Shown here in pieces: positions 1 through 10,691 of a stretch of DNA of 64,000 nt. The position numbers and the translations under genes are program-made. Source of the DNA: Heterohyrax brucei (lineage: Eukaryota; Chordata; Mammalia; Hyracoidea; Procaviidae); NCBI GenBank assembly GCA_028571685.1, contig CM053143.1:157784329-157848328 (forward strand), given 5' to 3'. The first letter of the stretch is position 1. Each line of letters starts with the position of its first letter. The notes under the pieces were generated by a model. It made no database searches and was not told where the DNA came from. It worked only from the letters and a program-made list of their open reading frames with translations.

Positions 1-1303
1 ATAATTATAGAATTTTCTAGCCAAAAAGGTACAGCGAGGGTTCTGACTACTGTCAAGCAATAGCATATCCCTTTGTTGGTGGATTTGAATTTTATAGCCA
101 TTATAACACAAGATCTGAATGTCCAAGTGGCCCTAAGCTATGTTTTATTAAAAACAAAAATTTTATTTCTTAGTAATTTACATTCACTAGTCATTCTGCA
201 TACTTTGCAAGATGTAGGATTTACTTTCTTAGTAGGAAAAACATTGTCCAGAGAATTTTGTTGTAGCTTACTATTTGAATCTTTTAATTAAGAGGAATGA
301 ACATTAAATAAAAATTGATATGATTCTTTTACGTAAAAGTGGTACGAATTTATTAAAACTTTCTGTATAAGGTTATTTATTTTTTTCAATTATTCTCCAT
401 GAACTCTTTGTCCCTCAGTAACACCTCCCCAGAGCTTAGTGAAATGTGCTGGAAAGAAGAACACTTAGGTTGTTTTATGGCCAATTTAATTTTTGACCTC
501 TTCACTTACACTGTCAAAAATGTCAATTAGTGTCAAATGTATCAGTGGCTCTTTTAAGTGTTCTCATCCTTTTCAGTAAGTTTGTTACAGATTATTTCTG
601 TATTTTACATTGTCCTTGGGCCAGATTGTCATCCCTTGTGAATACAGACTGATTAATGATATTGTCAAGATTTAACTAAAAAAGGATATAGTATATTGAG
701 ATAAGTGAATCACAATTCTAAAGTTTTCAGGTTAACTGCATATTACAGTGTTACATGTTTCTTATTTATATCTAGAAATGTCATTCATTTTTATATTTGT
801 ATTAAGCCAAGTGAGCCAAGTGCCTTGTATTACATAGTGAAAAATTTCAGTATGTAATTTATATGGCTCCTATCACTGGCAACAACCAGATTCTTTGCCT
901 CACAAAAATGTCCCCTAAATTCAAATGTATTTTTTTAATTGGCTGCAATAACCAATTAGAAAATATTTCATTTACCAACATTGTTTATTACATTAATTTA
1001 TATTACATAGTATTTATGTTTAAGATATATATCACAGTGCATATATGCGTTATGAGTATATTTTGTAATTGTTAACAGTTATTACATCCTCTGTTCGTTA
1101 ATGTAGCTTTCAATTGCTGGTCAAATATTATCACTACAGTGAACACAGTTACACGCATGACACCTGTTATAGCACTAAGTTTATATAGCTAGTAATACTC
1201 TAGCAATGTGAAAGTAGCCACCTAGACCAGATAAGTGGAAAATATTTAAAGAGTAGTGATACACTAGGCTAAGATGATAAAGTTGAATGTGTTCCTATGT
1301 TAC
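1..1303. other. unresolved AT-rich intergenic DNA
   Basis: No repeat family, splice-flanked exon or RNA gene could be recognised on either strand. The short open frames here (about 70 codons) have no domain-like composition and are what AT-rich noncoding DNA gives by chance. Confidence 0.6.
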
Positions 1304-1450
1304 TTCTTTGCTGTCAAGTAAATTCCAACACATAGCAACCATATAGGACAGAGTAAAGCTGCACCATAAGGTATCTAGGCAGTGGCTAGTGAATTTGAAC
1401 TACCAAACTTTTGGTTAGCAGCCAAACTCTTAACTACTGTACCACTAGAG
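1304..1450 (-). repeat. AfroSINE, minus strand
   Basis: Read on the minus strand it has a degraded tRNA-like head (around 1440-1400, with the complement of ttttggttagcagcc), a body with the complement of ataggacagagtaaa, and the tail complement of gctgtcaagtaaattcc. It is strongly diverged from the window's better copies, so it is old. Confidence 0.8.
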
Positions 1451-1689
1451 TTGTTTTTCTGTTTCAAAGAAATGACAATATCACAACGAGTAAAATAAAC
1501 CCAACTCCACGGGATTATCAAGAAGGAAATTCTTTAGGAATGAAAGGATAGCTATCTTAAAATTATTTTAATTTTTACATTCTTTGACTTTTTTTCACAT
1601 TATTTATCACCATCATTTCCTCAGATATTGTCCTCAGAGTCTACACATCATGCAGTTTTGCACCGAAAGCCCTGCCACTAGAATGAGCA

Positions 1690-2772
1690 CAACTTTTGCT
1701 CCCCTTGGGTTTCTTTTTTGGTTTTTTTATTGCTTGATTGTGTTTTTGATGAGAATTTACACAGCACATTTAACATTTAACAATTTTCATGTGTTTTATT
1801 TAGTGGCATTGGTTGTATCTTTCACACTGTCATTATTTTTGTTCTGTTTCCATTGCCCCTTCTGGGTATATGTTGGCTGTTTAGTCTCACATAGATTGTT
1901 ATTGAAAGAAGCGCAGTACTCGTGAGTAATTCTTTTTTTTTTTTTTTTTAATGAGTCAATCTATTATTTGGTTGAAAGGTTGCCTGAGAGAAATGGCTTC
2001 AGTTACAAGTTTCAAGAGTTTCTTAGGCAATAATCTCAGGGGCTTCCTCTAGTCTCTACTAGTCTGGTAAGTCAGAAGTATTTTAGGAATGTTTTTTTAT
2101 ACATTTTTTCTGCCATTCTACCTCTGACTGTTGTGTCCTTGCTCAAAATAGTTGGTAGCAGTAACCAAGTACTATCTAGTTTTTCTGGTGTCAGGACAGA
2201 TGAAGTTGTAATTCCTGTGAGACGTTATTCTGCAGACTAATGTCTTCTTTCAATCTTTGGTTTCCTGCTTTATTTTGCTCCAGATACATACAAACCATTA
2301 CTTGTTATGTTAGATAACTGCTTGTGAGGTTTTAAGATTCCAGATGCAATTCATCACACTAGGGTGTAGAATATTGTATTTATGAATAATTGACCAAATC
2401 GTCCTATCATACTATGATCATAAGCCTTCAAATTCAGTAAACCAATCCCATGACCTGTTTGGTCATGTCTAGGAAGTATCTGTAACTGTGTTCTGTGTGC
2501 TTTATGCTATATAACAATATATTTGCAGCATACACAAACATGAATATGCAAGTGCCTTCAGAGATACTTATACATGTACACCAATATACTTACATGTGTC
2601 TTCCTATACATATACATATGCATAAATGATCTACCTATATAATTACACACATATTTTGGGGTTTTATTACTGTTATTGGAAAATTGTATATGCTATAGCT
2701 TTTACCAAAATTGTCTCTTATTCTTTTGTACTTCATCATTTACATGAGTCAAGTTACTTTCATTCAGTATCT
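1690..2772 (-). mobile_element. probable old L1 3'UTR, minus strand
   Basis: The stretch lies just left of an RTE insertion and the L1 ORF2 C-terminal remnant at 4170-5229, in the order expected for one minus-strand L1 split by younger elements. The opening (fragments such as ttaacatttaacaatttt and tttagtggcattggtt) resembles the start of the L1 pieces at 12900 and 34757. The remainder is too diverged to place firmly. It could also be another interspersed repeat. Confidence 0.35.
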
Positions 2773-2787
2773 CTTTTTTATTGCCAA

Positions 2788-3984
2788 AAATGTTGTTAGG
2801 TGCCATTGAGTGCTTTCTGTTTCATAGCAACCCCATACGTAACAGAAAGTAACACTGTAACACTGCCTGGTCTTGTGCCATGCTCACCGTCATTATTATG
2901 CTTAAGTCCATTGTTGCAGCCACTGTGTCAATCCATCTTGTTGAGGGTCTTCTACTTTTTCATTGAGCCTCCACTCTACCAAGCAGGATGTCCTTTTCAG
3001 GGACTGATCCATCCTGACAACATATTCAAAGTATGTAAGATGCAGTCTCACCAGCTTTGCTTCCAAAGAGCACTCTGGTTGTACTTCTTCCGGAATAAAT
3101 CTATTTGTTCTTCCGGCAGTCCATGGTGCATTCACCATTCTTCTCCTTCCAACCCACAATTCAACGGCATCAATTGTTCTTCTGCCTTCTTTACTCATCA
3201 TCCAGTTTCACAGGCATATGCCACAGTTGCAAATACCATGGCTTGGGTGCACCTTAGTCTTCAAGGTGATGTCTTTACTTTGTGACACTTTAAAGAGGAC
3301 CTTTGCAGAAGATTTTCCCAATGCAATGTGTCTTTTGATTTTTTGACTACTGCTTCCAAGGGCATTGATTATAGGTCCAAGTAAAATGAAATCCTTGACA
3401 ACCTCAATCCTTTCTCCATTTGTCATGATATTGCCTACTGGTCCAGCTGTGAGGATTTTTGTTTTCTTGATGTTGAAGTGTAGTCAATACTGAAGGCTAT
3501 GGCCTTTGATCTTTATCAGTAAGTGTTTCAAATCCCCTTCACTTACTGCAAGCAAAGCTGTATTATCTGTATCATGCAGGTTAATGAGTCTTCCTTCAAT
3601 CCTGATACCTCATTCCTCTTCACATAGTTCCATTTCTCATATTGTTTGCACACTATAAAGATTGGAAAGGTATGGGGAAAGGATACAATACTGATTCACA
3701 CTGTTCCTGACTTTAAACTCTGAAGTTTTCTCTTGTTCTGTTCACACAATTGCCTCTTGATCCATGTACTGATTCCTCATGAGCACCATTAAGTGTTCTG
3801 GAATTTCCAGTCTTTGAAATGTTACCCATAATTTATTTTGATCCACACAGTCAAATGCCTTTGCATAGTCAATGAAACACAAGTAAACATCTTTCTGATG
3901 TTCTTTACTTTCAGCTAAGGTGCATCTGATATCACCCAAAATAACATATCTATTATCTGGAAAATAGATAACACAAGTATCCAT
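2788..3984 (-). mobile_element. RTE (BovB-like) LINE, 5'-truncated, minus strand
   Basis: The 3' tail is at the left (complement of gttgttaggtgcc at about 2790). Moving right come the post-RT C-terminal part and then the reverse transcriptase region. Translation on the minus strand gives broken frames. 2902-3201 carries RRTIDAVELW, VNAPWTAGRTNR and LEAKLVRLHLTYFEYVVRMD, a C-terminal block known from RTE/BovB proteins. 3208-3426 carries GSSSQKIKRHIALGKSSAKVLFKV. 3742-3984 carries CFIDYAKAFDCVDQNKLW, the RT palm block. Frameshifts and stops separate the three. The rightmost 30 bases may be flanking sequence. Confidence 0.85.
2902..3984 (-). pseudogene. RTE ORF2 remnant (RT palm to C-terminus)
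   Basis: This is the decayed coding part of the RTE element. In an intact element it would encode an endonuclease/reverse transcriptase that copies its own RNA at a nicked target. Only the second half of RT and the C-terminal region remain, in at least three reading frames. The palm block YAKAFDCVDQNKLW lies near 3860 and the C-terminal block near 3150. The endonuclease domain is absent because of 5' truncation. It cannot be functional. Confidence 0.8.
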
Positions 3985-3995
3985 TATCTAGAAAG

Positions 3996-4158
3996 AAATC
4001 CAGGAAGTGTAGTGGTTAAGTGTTATGTCTGCTAATCAAGTGGTTGTCAGCTCAAATCTATCAAGTATTCCTTGGAAACTCTGTGGGTTAGTTCTGGTCT
4101 GTTCTATAGGGCCATTATGAATCAGAATCAGCTTGATGTCAGTGGTTATTATTATTAT
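3996..4158 (+). repeat. AfroSINE, plus strand, with 11-bp TSD
   Basis: Head gaagtgtagtggttaag, body gctaatcaagtgg and ccttggaaactctgtggg, tail aatcagcttgatgtcagtgg followed by (att)n. Flanked by tatctagaaag (3985-3995) and tatttagaaag (4159-4169), a one-mismatch target-site duplication. The short-repeat tail rather than a pure poly(A) fits mobilisation by an RTE-type partner. Confidence 0.9.
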
Positions 4159-4169
4159 TATTTAGAAAG

Positions 4170-4786
4170 TATTTTCCCCACCTCTTAGTCCCATTCTTGG
4201 TAACTATCCAAGAATATTGCTTTCTGTATGTATACCTATTCATATTTTTCTTTCTTTTAATAGAAGTGACACCTTCTAACATTTGTTCTTTTGTGACTGA
4301 CTTAATTCACTCAACATAATGTCTTTGAGTTCATCTATGTTATAAGATGTATCAATAACTCATCTTTATTCGTTAGCTGAGTAGCATTCTACTGCAGGTA
4401 TATACCACAATTTGTTAATCAGTTCATTCACTGATGGACATTTAGTTTGTTTCCATCTTTTTTCTATTGTGAATAATGCTGCTATAAACATAAGTATGCA
4501 GATGTCTATTTACATCACTATTCTTAAATCTTTAGGGTATATACTTATATGTGTGACTGCTAGATCATGAGGTGTTTCTATTTTTACATTTATGAAGAAG
4601 TGCCATACATTTTCCATGGCATTGTACAATTTTACAATCCTACCAGCAGTGTATAGGGAGTCCCAATTTCCCCACAACCTTGCTAGCATTTGTTGCTTTC
4701 TGGTTTTTTTTGATCACTGCCATTTTTGCAAAGGTAACATGGTATCTCATTGTAGTTTTGATTTACCTCTCTCTAATGGCTAATGG
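4170..4786 (-). mobile_element. old L1 ORF2 C-terminus/3'UTR, minus strand
   Basis: On the minus strand this is the familiar L1 ORF2 tail. It contains complements of ttcactcaacataatg, tgatggacatttagtttg and gaataatgctgctataaac, and of the block around ccagcagtgtatagg. It continues after two SINE insertions at 5123-5229. All frames are broken. It is more diverged than the L1s at 17446 and 54000, so it belongs to an older subfamily. Confidence 0.8.
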
Positions 4787-4950
4787 GAAACTCTGGTATT
4801 GTAGTGATTAAATGCTATGTCTGCTAACTGAAAGTTCAGTAGTTTGAATCCCCCAGGTAGTCCTTGTAAACTCTATGGATCAGTTCTTCTCTGTCCTACA
4901 GGGTTGCCATGAGTTGAAATTCACTTGATGGCAGTGGATTTTTGGTGAGA
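4787..4950 (+). repeat. AfroSINE inserted in old L1, plus strand
   Basis: Full short-form SINE: head actctggtattgtagtg, gctaactgaaagttcag, ttgtaaactctatgg, cctacagggttgccatgag, tail cacttgatggcagtgg. Flanked by a duplicated L1 segment, ggctaatggga on the left and agctaatggga on the right, so the target was the L1 tail. Confidence 0.88.
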
Positions 4951-4961
4951 ATAGCTAATGG

Positions 4962-5122
4962 GAGTTCTAATGCTGTAGCAGTTGAGTGTGGATGTTAATC
5001 AAAAGGCCAAAGATTAGCAGTTCAAATTTATCATCCAGTCTTTGGAAACCTGAGGGGGATGTTCTCTTCTATCATATGTGTTTGCTAAGAATTAGATCCT
5101 ATTCAGTAGCCCCTAACAACAG
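4962..5122 (+). repeat. second AfroSINE adjacent, plus strand
   Basis: Follows the previous SINE by only about 11 bases. Contains ctaatgctgtagcagttg, ttaatcaaaaggcc, tttggaaacctgaggggg and a tail ending cccctaacaacag, which resembles the RTE tail ctaacaac. The L1 resumes at catggctaatgatcatgag, so both SINEs entered the same few bases of the L1. Confidence 0.75.
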
Positions 5123-5229
5123 CCATGGCTAATGATCATGAGCAACTTTTCTTCTGTTTGTTGACCACCTGGAAGTTCTATTTGGTAAAGTATCTGTTCC
5201 TGTCCTTTGACCATTGTTTTGAATCTAGC
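5123..5229 (-). mobile_element. continuation of old L1, minus strand
   Basis: Complement reads as the L1 ORF2 segment just upstream of that at 4786 (ggctaatgatcatgagcaac on the plus strand). It ends at the next SINE near 5230. Confidence 0.6.
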
Positions 5230-5391
5230 TTGCAAACCTGGTGGCCTATTGGGTTAAGTGCTACATCTGCTAATGGAAAGGTCAGCAATTCAAATTTGCA
5301 AGGTGCTCGTTGGGAACTCTGTGGGCGGTTTTACTCTGACTCCTAGAGTTGCTGTGAGTTGAACCTCACTTGATGGCAGTGGGTGGTGGGT
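5230..5391 (+). repeat. AfroSINE, plus strand
   Basis: Head gcaaacctggtggcctattg, gctaatggaaaggtcagc, gttgggaactctgtggg, tail cacttgatggcagtggg. Third plus-strand SINE within 600 bases in the same old L1. Confidence 0.88.
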
Positions 5392-5399
5392 AGGAACAT

Positions 5400-5930
5400 G
5401 GTCCCAGGCAAAAAGATGTGTCAGTAGAAAATTTCCAAGCAACCACAAACAAAATCTTCCTGCTTGAATAGCAAGGAAATACTAAATCCTCACCCCATTC
5501 CCTTCTCATATTCTTACTTATAGCTATTTTTCAAGTTGACTAACTAGAACTAGAATCCCAGGCATGCCAACAAGAGACTGAGTGACTACCAAATGATAAC
5601 ATCCTGTATTGAGACCATTTTAGGAACCAAAAAATTGTGTCAAGGAGCCCAAAATGCTGGACATCTATCACTGGGTTGTAGCTGGACCCAAATTAAGAGC
5701 CAGATATCAAACACCACCTCTGTGCAGAGTCTCAGCCCAGTCCTTTTTAAACATGCACACTATTTCCCAGAAATTTAATGGATAGGTATAAATTCCCTTT
5801 TCTCACATAACACGGAACTTCTCCTAGCCCTTTGTTCTGAGAGATAATATTTTGAGCATGAACTCCTTGTCTGCTTACTTCTCACATGTAATAAACTGTA
5901 TCTTACTTTAAATCCACTTAATTCTTATTT
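5400..5930 (+). mobile_element. candidate solo LTR of an endogenous retrovirus
   Basis: A non-L1, non-SINE block with a TATA-like tataaat at 5787-5793 and a polyadenylation signal aataaa at 5890-5895, about 100 bases apart as in an LTR U3/R arrangement. No clear TG...CA ends or target duplication were found, and no internal retroviral coding sequence is present. It could instead be ordinary unique DNA. Confidence 0.35.
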
Positions 5931-6076
5931 AATGAGAAAGAGGTACGACCAGCAAACTCATTGTGTTTGTTAACAGTTTGAATTATTTGTATTTTTGTTG
6001 TTGACATTTTCTAAACAGTTTAGAGATTAGACCATTACCAAATACATTGTACTCAAGGACTTTTTTTCTGTCCATA

Positions 6077-7532
6077 AATGGGGTGGAGTCAAGACAGTAA
6101 ACTAAACACAAGTCTCCCTAAATCCCTCTGGAAGTCAAGTCCTGAAATGATAATTAAATGGAGACTTCTGGACACCTAGTGAGCCCTGGGATGTGGCATA
6201 GGGCTTTTAATTTGGACTTCATGCCACTGAATGCAAAACCTCCTCTTTTTCACTGACCCCACTCTCAGCAAACAGAGGTTGTACAGACCGAAGGTAACTC
6301 ACTATTTTGATGTTTTTTTCCTCTGTCTTGGCTGGGGATCAGCACTGGGTCTTGACTGGCTGCTGGTCTCAGGTGCACTGCTGTTGGGACCGGCTAGCAT
6401 AATTGCCAGGTTCTGAGAGCCCGGCTTTGGACTCTGTATACCTCGGATCCTCTGGCCTATCTTTCTGCCTCCGCCATGTGGTAGCCGTACTGATGCGCTT
6501 GTGCAGAGCACCATCTTGATCCACTGGGAAATGGATAAGCCCAGGCAGAGGCCCTGGCTGGACTTGTTTCCTAGGCTGGAAGGTGGTGCCTGCCAGGGTA
6601 GAGTGCTTTTCCAGCGGGGAGGCGGTGTTTTGTAGAGTGTTGCCTGGGGCTGGGGCCCAGTGGCAGAGGCTGTGGACACTGGGCATTTTGACACTCTTGG
6701 TCTCTCTTTCTGCTGGGAGCCTGGTCCCGACCAGATGGCGAGCTTTTGTGGGACACCATCTTACTTTGCTGGGAGGTGGGGTTATCCATATAGAAGCCTT
6801 ATCTGGACCTAATTCCTGGGGTGGGAGCCAGTGCCTACCTGGAAGAGACCACAAAGCAGAATTCTACACAGTATCACCTACAGCAGGGGCCCAACAGCAG
6901 AGGCCAGCAGGCCAGTAGGCTTTCTGTACTTTGAGCTAGTTTATAACATCTGGGGTTCAGTATATAGGTGCTTACTTTGCCAGCTGGGAAGAGGGACGTA
7001 AACACCTGGAAACCTGACTGACACTAGAAACAACTGTGGTACATCCTCACAGTATCTCTCCCAGCCTCTATTGACCCACGTGAAACCCAAAAGACATCAA
7101 ACATTGGAGAAGACAGTAATCCAGAAATCACCCACGGCATCAGAAGACCCCCAAAAGAGATCACCTCAGAACTTCCCAGAAGCTTTTCTGAAACTATCAG
7201 AAGGTGAATACAAAAGGATTAAATATAGAGCTCTCCTAAACCTTATACAAAATGCAGCAGAGCAAAACGAAAAATTAAGCATGCTGTTTCATCTGATGGA
7301 ACATCAGTACTTGGAAATCCAACAGATCAAGAACAAAATCAAAGACAAAGAAACTTCAATTCAAAGCCAAGAAAACAGAATGGAACAAATGGAAAAGAGA
7401 ATTTCTGATTTGGAAGACAGAGCAACTGACTCCAGGACCTATGAGGGGAAATCAGAAAAAAGAAACAAGAACAATGAAGAAGCATCGAGAAGCATATGGG
7501 GCTCCATTAAGAGGAACAATCTACGAGTATTT
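6077..7532 (+). mobile_element. L1 with 5' end, truncated 3' inside ORF1
   Basis: Starts with the L1 5' end signature ggggtggagtcaagacag, shared with the starts at 17446, 20118, 38302 and (minus strand) 59675. A GC-richer 5'UTR follows to about 7079, then ORF1 to about 7532, where homology to the other copies stops at gaacaatctacgagtat. There is no poly(A), no ORF2 and no 3'UTR. L1 copies usually lose the 5' end, so this 3' loss is atypical; deletion or recombination after insertion is the simplest explanation. Confidence 0.85.
7080..7532 (+). pseudogene. L1 ORF1 remnant (N-terminal half)
   Basis: The frame reads VKPKRHQTLEKTVIQKSP, KNFPEAFLKLSEGEYKRI, then the coiled-coil QQIKNKIKDKETSIQSQE, MEQMEKRISDLEDRATD and the beginning of the RNA-binding region SIWGSIKRNNLRV. 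L1 ORF1 protein is an RNA-binding trimer that packages L1 RNA. The start codon expected by comparison with 20942 is GTG here. The RRM and C-terminal domains are missing, so this cannot make a working protein. Confidence 0.8.
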
Positions 7533-8594
7533 AATTTTTGGCAGGCTCCTCCTCTTTGTTTTCCAGGCCACTTTTTTAAAAATTGGTTGCAGTATTTAAT
7601 TATTAGGGGATAATTTAAGTTTTCAGTATGCGCTCTGCATCTCTAATGGAACTTAGTGCCACTACTAGGCCTGAGGTGAAAGCACGAAGTTACCTTACAG
7701 GGCTTGTTCATGTAGATGTGGATGTGCCCCATGTCTATGGAGCTTTAGTGACATTAGCAAATAAGTCAGTTATGATCCAATCCACCTTCTCTCTTCCCTG
7801 TGTTTTGACAAGTCTTTTGTCAGATGAATCTTTTATTACTTCCTTAGAAATGTTAGCTGGGCTAAGTTACATTTTTTTAACCTGTTGCTTTATAAGTGAA
7901 GAGGGGTGAAATTACATTTGTTTGTAAATTGCACAGGAACTTCAAATTAGGTAATGCATGTAGTATTTCTTAGCATGATGTGTATCATAAGATATCTTTA
8001 AAATGTTAGATATTATTAGCTACAAAAAGCTGAAAGTTTAAAAATGTTTTTCTCAAATATTAAAGGAAACAAATTATAATTCCATATGGAGAGTGTAAAA
8101 ATTAAAATAGCAGAAAGACTATAGATGATTTTTAATCTTAAATTGACTTCTAATAATAGTTGACTTTAAATCAGAGATGCTAGGTTGTATTCTAATTTTT
8201 TGTGTGTGTGTTTTTATATTTATACACAAGTTCTACTAGCTCAACTTTTCAAGGACCTTGTCTTATTTTACCCTTTTTTAATATGTAAGTTTTCATCTTT
8301 ACAAAGGGAAGATATTTTTCTTGGAGAAAGGCTATATATTTAATGCATGAAAACACACCAAATGAGTGTAAATATTATAAAATAGATTGGATGGAAAATT
8401 GCTCTTGAGATAGTATAAAAATTCAAATATCTGGTGACTGATTATTTTGTCCTGTATTTTTTGTGCCAGATGTGAGTTTATGTAGCAATTAAAATAAAAG
8501 AGAAATTGTGCGAAGGATGTTTACAGAGACCCTGAAAATAATGGCTGGAATAGGAGTTCTACTTAAACTTTGAAATGTAGCTTAAATATTTCTC
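7533..8594. other. unresolved DNA
   Basis: Contains a 93-codon plus-strand frame at 7628-7909 with no recognisable domain and no gene context. The rest is AT-rich. Nothing else can be supported. Confidence 0.55.
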
Positions 8595-8712
8595 AACAAC
8601 TTTATTGAACAAATATTTAAAGAACATCTACTATGCGTCAGATACTATTTTAAACACTGAGGATGAGACAGTGAACACAACAAATGGAGGTCCCTGCCCT
8701 CATGCAATTTTT
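8595..8712 (+). repeat. L2 LINE fragment
   Basis: The series aacatctactatgcgtcag, atactattttaaacactgag and gaggtccctgccctcatgca is the conserved L2 3' segment found across mammals. Diverged, as expected for an ancient repeat. Confidence 0.7.
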
Positions 8713-9044
8713 GTTTCAGTTTGTAATGTTCATTTTCAGTATTTATTTATTTATTTTTGATTCAGTGGTCTTAGTCTTTTGTGTCTGGATATTATTAGAA
8801 ATATTGTAAAATGCACCAAAGGCAAATTAACTACACACATGAATATGTTAAATACACATATCTATACAGGGAAGCCTTTGACTTCTTTTCTAATCTCTTT
8901 CCAGTTTCTTAAATTTATTTTGCATTTTGTAGTAGTCTATGTTTTATAGATTAGAATTAAATTGTCTTCTGTATTTTTAAAAATATATATTCAGAGATTG
9001 TATACATCTTGTCACATATGAAAAAGAAAAAAAATGTAGAATAA
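8713..9044. other. AT-rich unresolved DNA
   Basis: Contains a short (attt)n run near 8740-8757 and nothing else that can be recognised. Confidence 0.5.
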
Positions 9045-9375
9045 CAAACCTATTGCTGTCAAACTGATTTGGGCTCATAGCAGCCCTATAAGCCAAAACC
9101 AAATAAACAAAGAAACCTAAACCCATTGCCATTAAGTTGATTCCAACTTATAGTGACCTGAGTGGACTGAGAAAAATTGCCCTATAGAGTTTCCAAGGAG
9201 CACCTGGTAGATTCAAACTGCTGATCTTTTGGTTAGCAGCTGTAGCACTTACTCACTACACCACCTGGGTTTCCAACAACCCTATAGGACAGAGTATAAC
9301 CGCTACATAGGATTTCCAAGAAACATCTTGTGGATTCAAATTTTTGACCTTCCAGTTAGCAGCGAAATGCATCCA
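9045..9375 (-). repeat. AfroSINE (outer) split by another AfroSINE
   Basis: The outer minus-strand SINE is present as 9045-9090 (its 3' end) and 9275-9375 (its middle and head), interrupted by a second SINE. The junction repeats agcagccctata (9079-9090) and aacaaccctata (9275-9286). Confidence 0.85.
9091..9274 (-). repeat. AfroSINE (inner), nested
   Basis: A complete minus-strand SINE: tail complement cctaaacccattgccattaa, middle tttccaaggagcacctgg, head complement ctacaccacctgggtttcc. It is in the same orientation as its host SINE, which it split with a 12-bp duplication. Confidence 0.9.
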
Positions 9376-10691
9376 AATATCCATATAATCAAGTCCTCAT
9401 TACTTCCTAAACACCATTTCTTCCATTCCCACTGTCATTTCATATAGATATATGATCTCTGAATCCTACTGGAAATAATATGTTATCAAAGATACAGAGA
9501 GTTGTAAGGAATATTTGGAGATTATTAGACAGTATTCTGATATCAGTGAGGAAGACTGAGGCCCTAAAAGAATGTAAAATAGTTTTAAAGGTGTTCAATC
9601 AGAGGCTTGGTTACCATCCTCCATGGATGTTATAAAAGAATCTTTACAGAGGGAAAAATGTATCTGGTATGACATGTTGATATTTCTTAAAATTTGAAAA
9701 TTTAGGGCTCTATGAAATTAAAGCATAAGCATGTTCACATTAGCACAGGTAAACTGAACCTAGAAGGATGTAAGGAAAGTACTCCAGAAGACCAATGACT
9801 TTCAACTCATAACAGGGAGAAAACTTGAATCAGTATATGGGGAAAATATTGTATTAATTAACTCTAAATATTATTCATTCCTCAGAAATTGAAAATATTT
9901 AAATGTAAACTATGACAAACTGTCTTAAAAATTTTTCTAATGAAAGGCAATATCAGATTCTCACTGTTTTCTTTGGCAATTGACTCTCCCTTTGAATACA
10001 TTATTTGGCATAATATAGGGAATTTTTGGTATGTGGTTCAGCAACAAAAATAGCTCACAGTAGTCTACTTTTAGGTATCTTCTTAGATCTCATAAAAACT
10101 TGGCTCTTGTTTGGAAGAGAAATGTGTGTGTTTATTTTACCCCTAGTGAGTATTTGCTGTGGGAATGTCAAATTCAAGCTTTGTTGCTCTGTTTCTACAC
10201 TTTACTTCTTGAACAGTAATTCTGTATTTCAAAGTCATATTGAAGTACAATCTTTCTGACTTTTCAAATGCAATTATATTTAACATATAGTAACAATGTA
10301 TACAACTTAACTGAAGTATCATACATATGAAAGGCTAAATAAAGTATATGGCAAACAAAACTGATGAGTTTTTTTTTTTTTTTAAAGAGGGGAAATTCCT
10401 GTGAGATGAAATGATGAGGGAGCCGGGAGATTCTGGGAAGGTTTTCAGACCACACAACACAAGTGTGACCACAAGAGAAGGAAAGAAAGAAGGGAGGTTG
10501 ATTGGCTATCTCCGTTTTCAGTGTGATCTATGGAAAGCTTGACATGTCTTTGGAGTCCTTGAGCCTCATTTGTCTGTCAGAAGAATCTCATATCTAACTG
10601 AGAAACAGGTCTGTGTTAGTATCCATGCTACCCTAAGTCACTGCCTGGCACCAGTCCACGGGAAGTTTTGCCTCAGTGTAAAGGCAAAAAT
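9376..10691. other. unresolved DNA
   Basis: No repeat or coding signal can be recognised. A poly(T) run lies near 10371-10383 and a GA-rich stretch near 10479-10497. Confidence 0.5.

Noticed and set aside
2800..3285. A 161-codon plus-strand frame as a gene
   Set aside because: It is the antisense shadow of the RTE ORF remnant.
6302..6918. Overlapping frames of 111-161 codons on both strands near 6.3-6.9 kb
   Set aside because: They fall in the GC-richer, stop-poor 5'UTR of an L1.
7628..7909. A 93-codon open frame as a small host gene
   Set aside because: No ATG context, splice or domain evidence; one frame of this length is expected in 64 kb of this composition.
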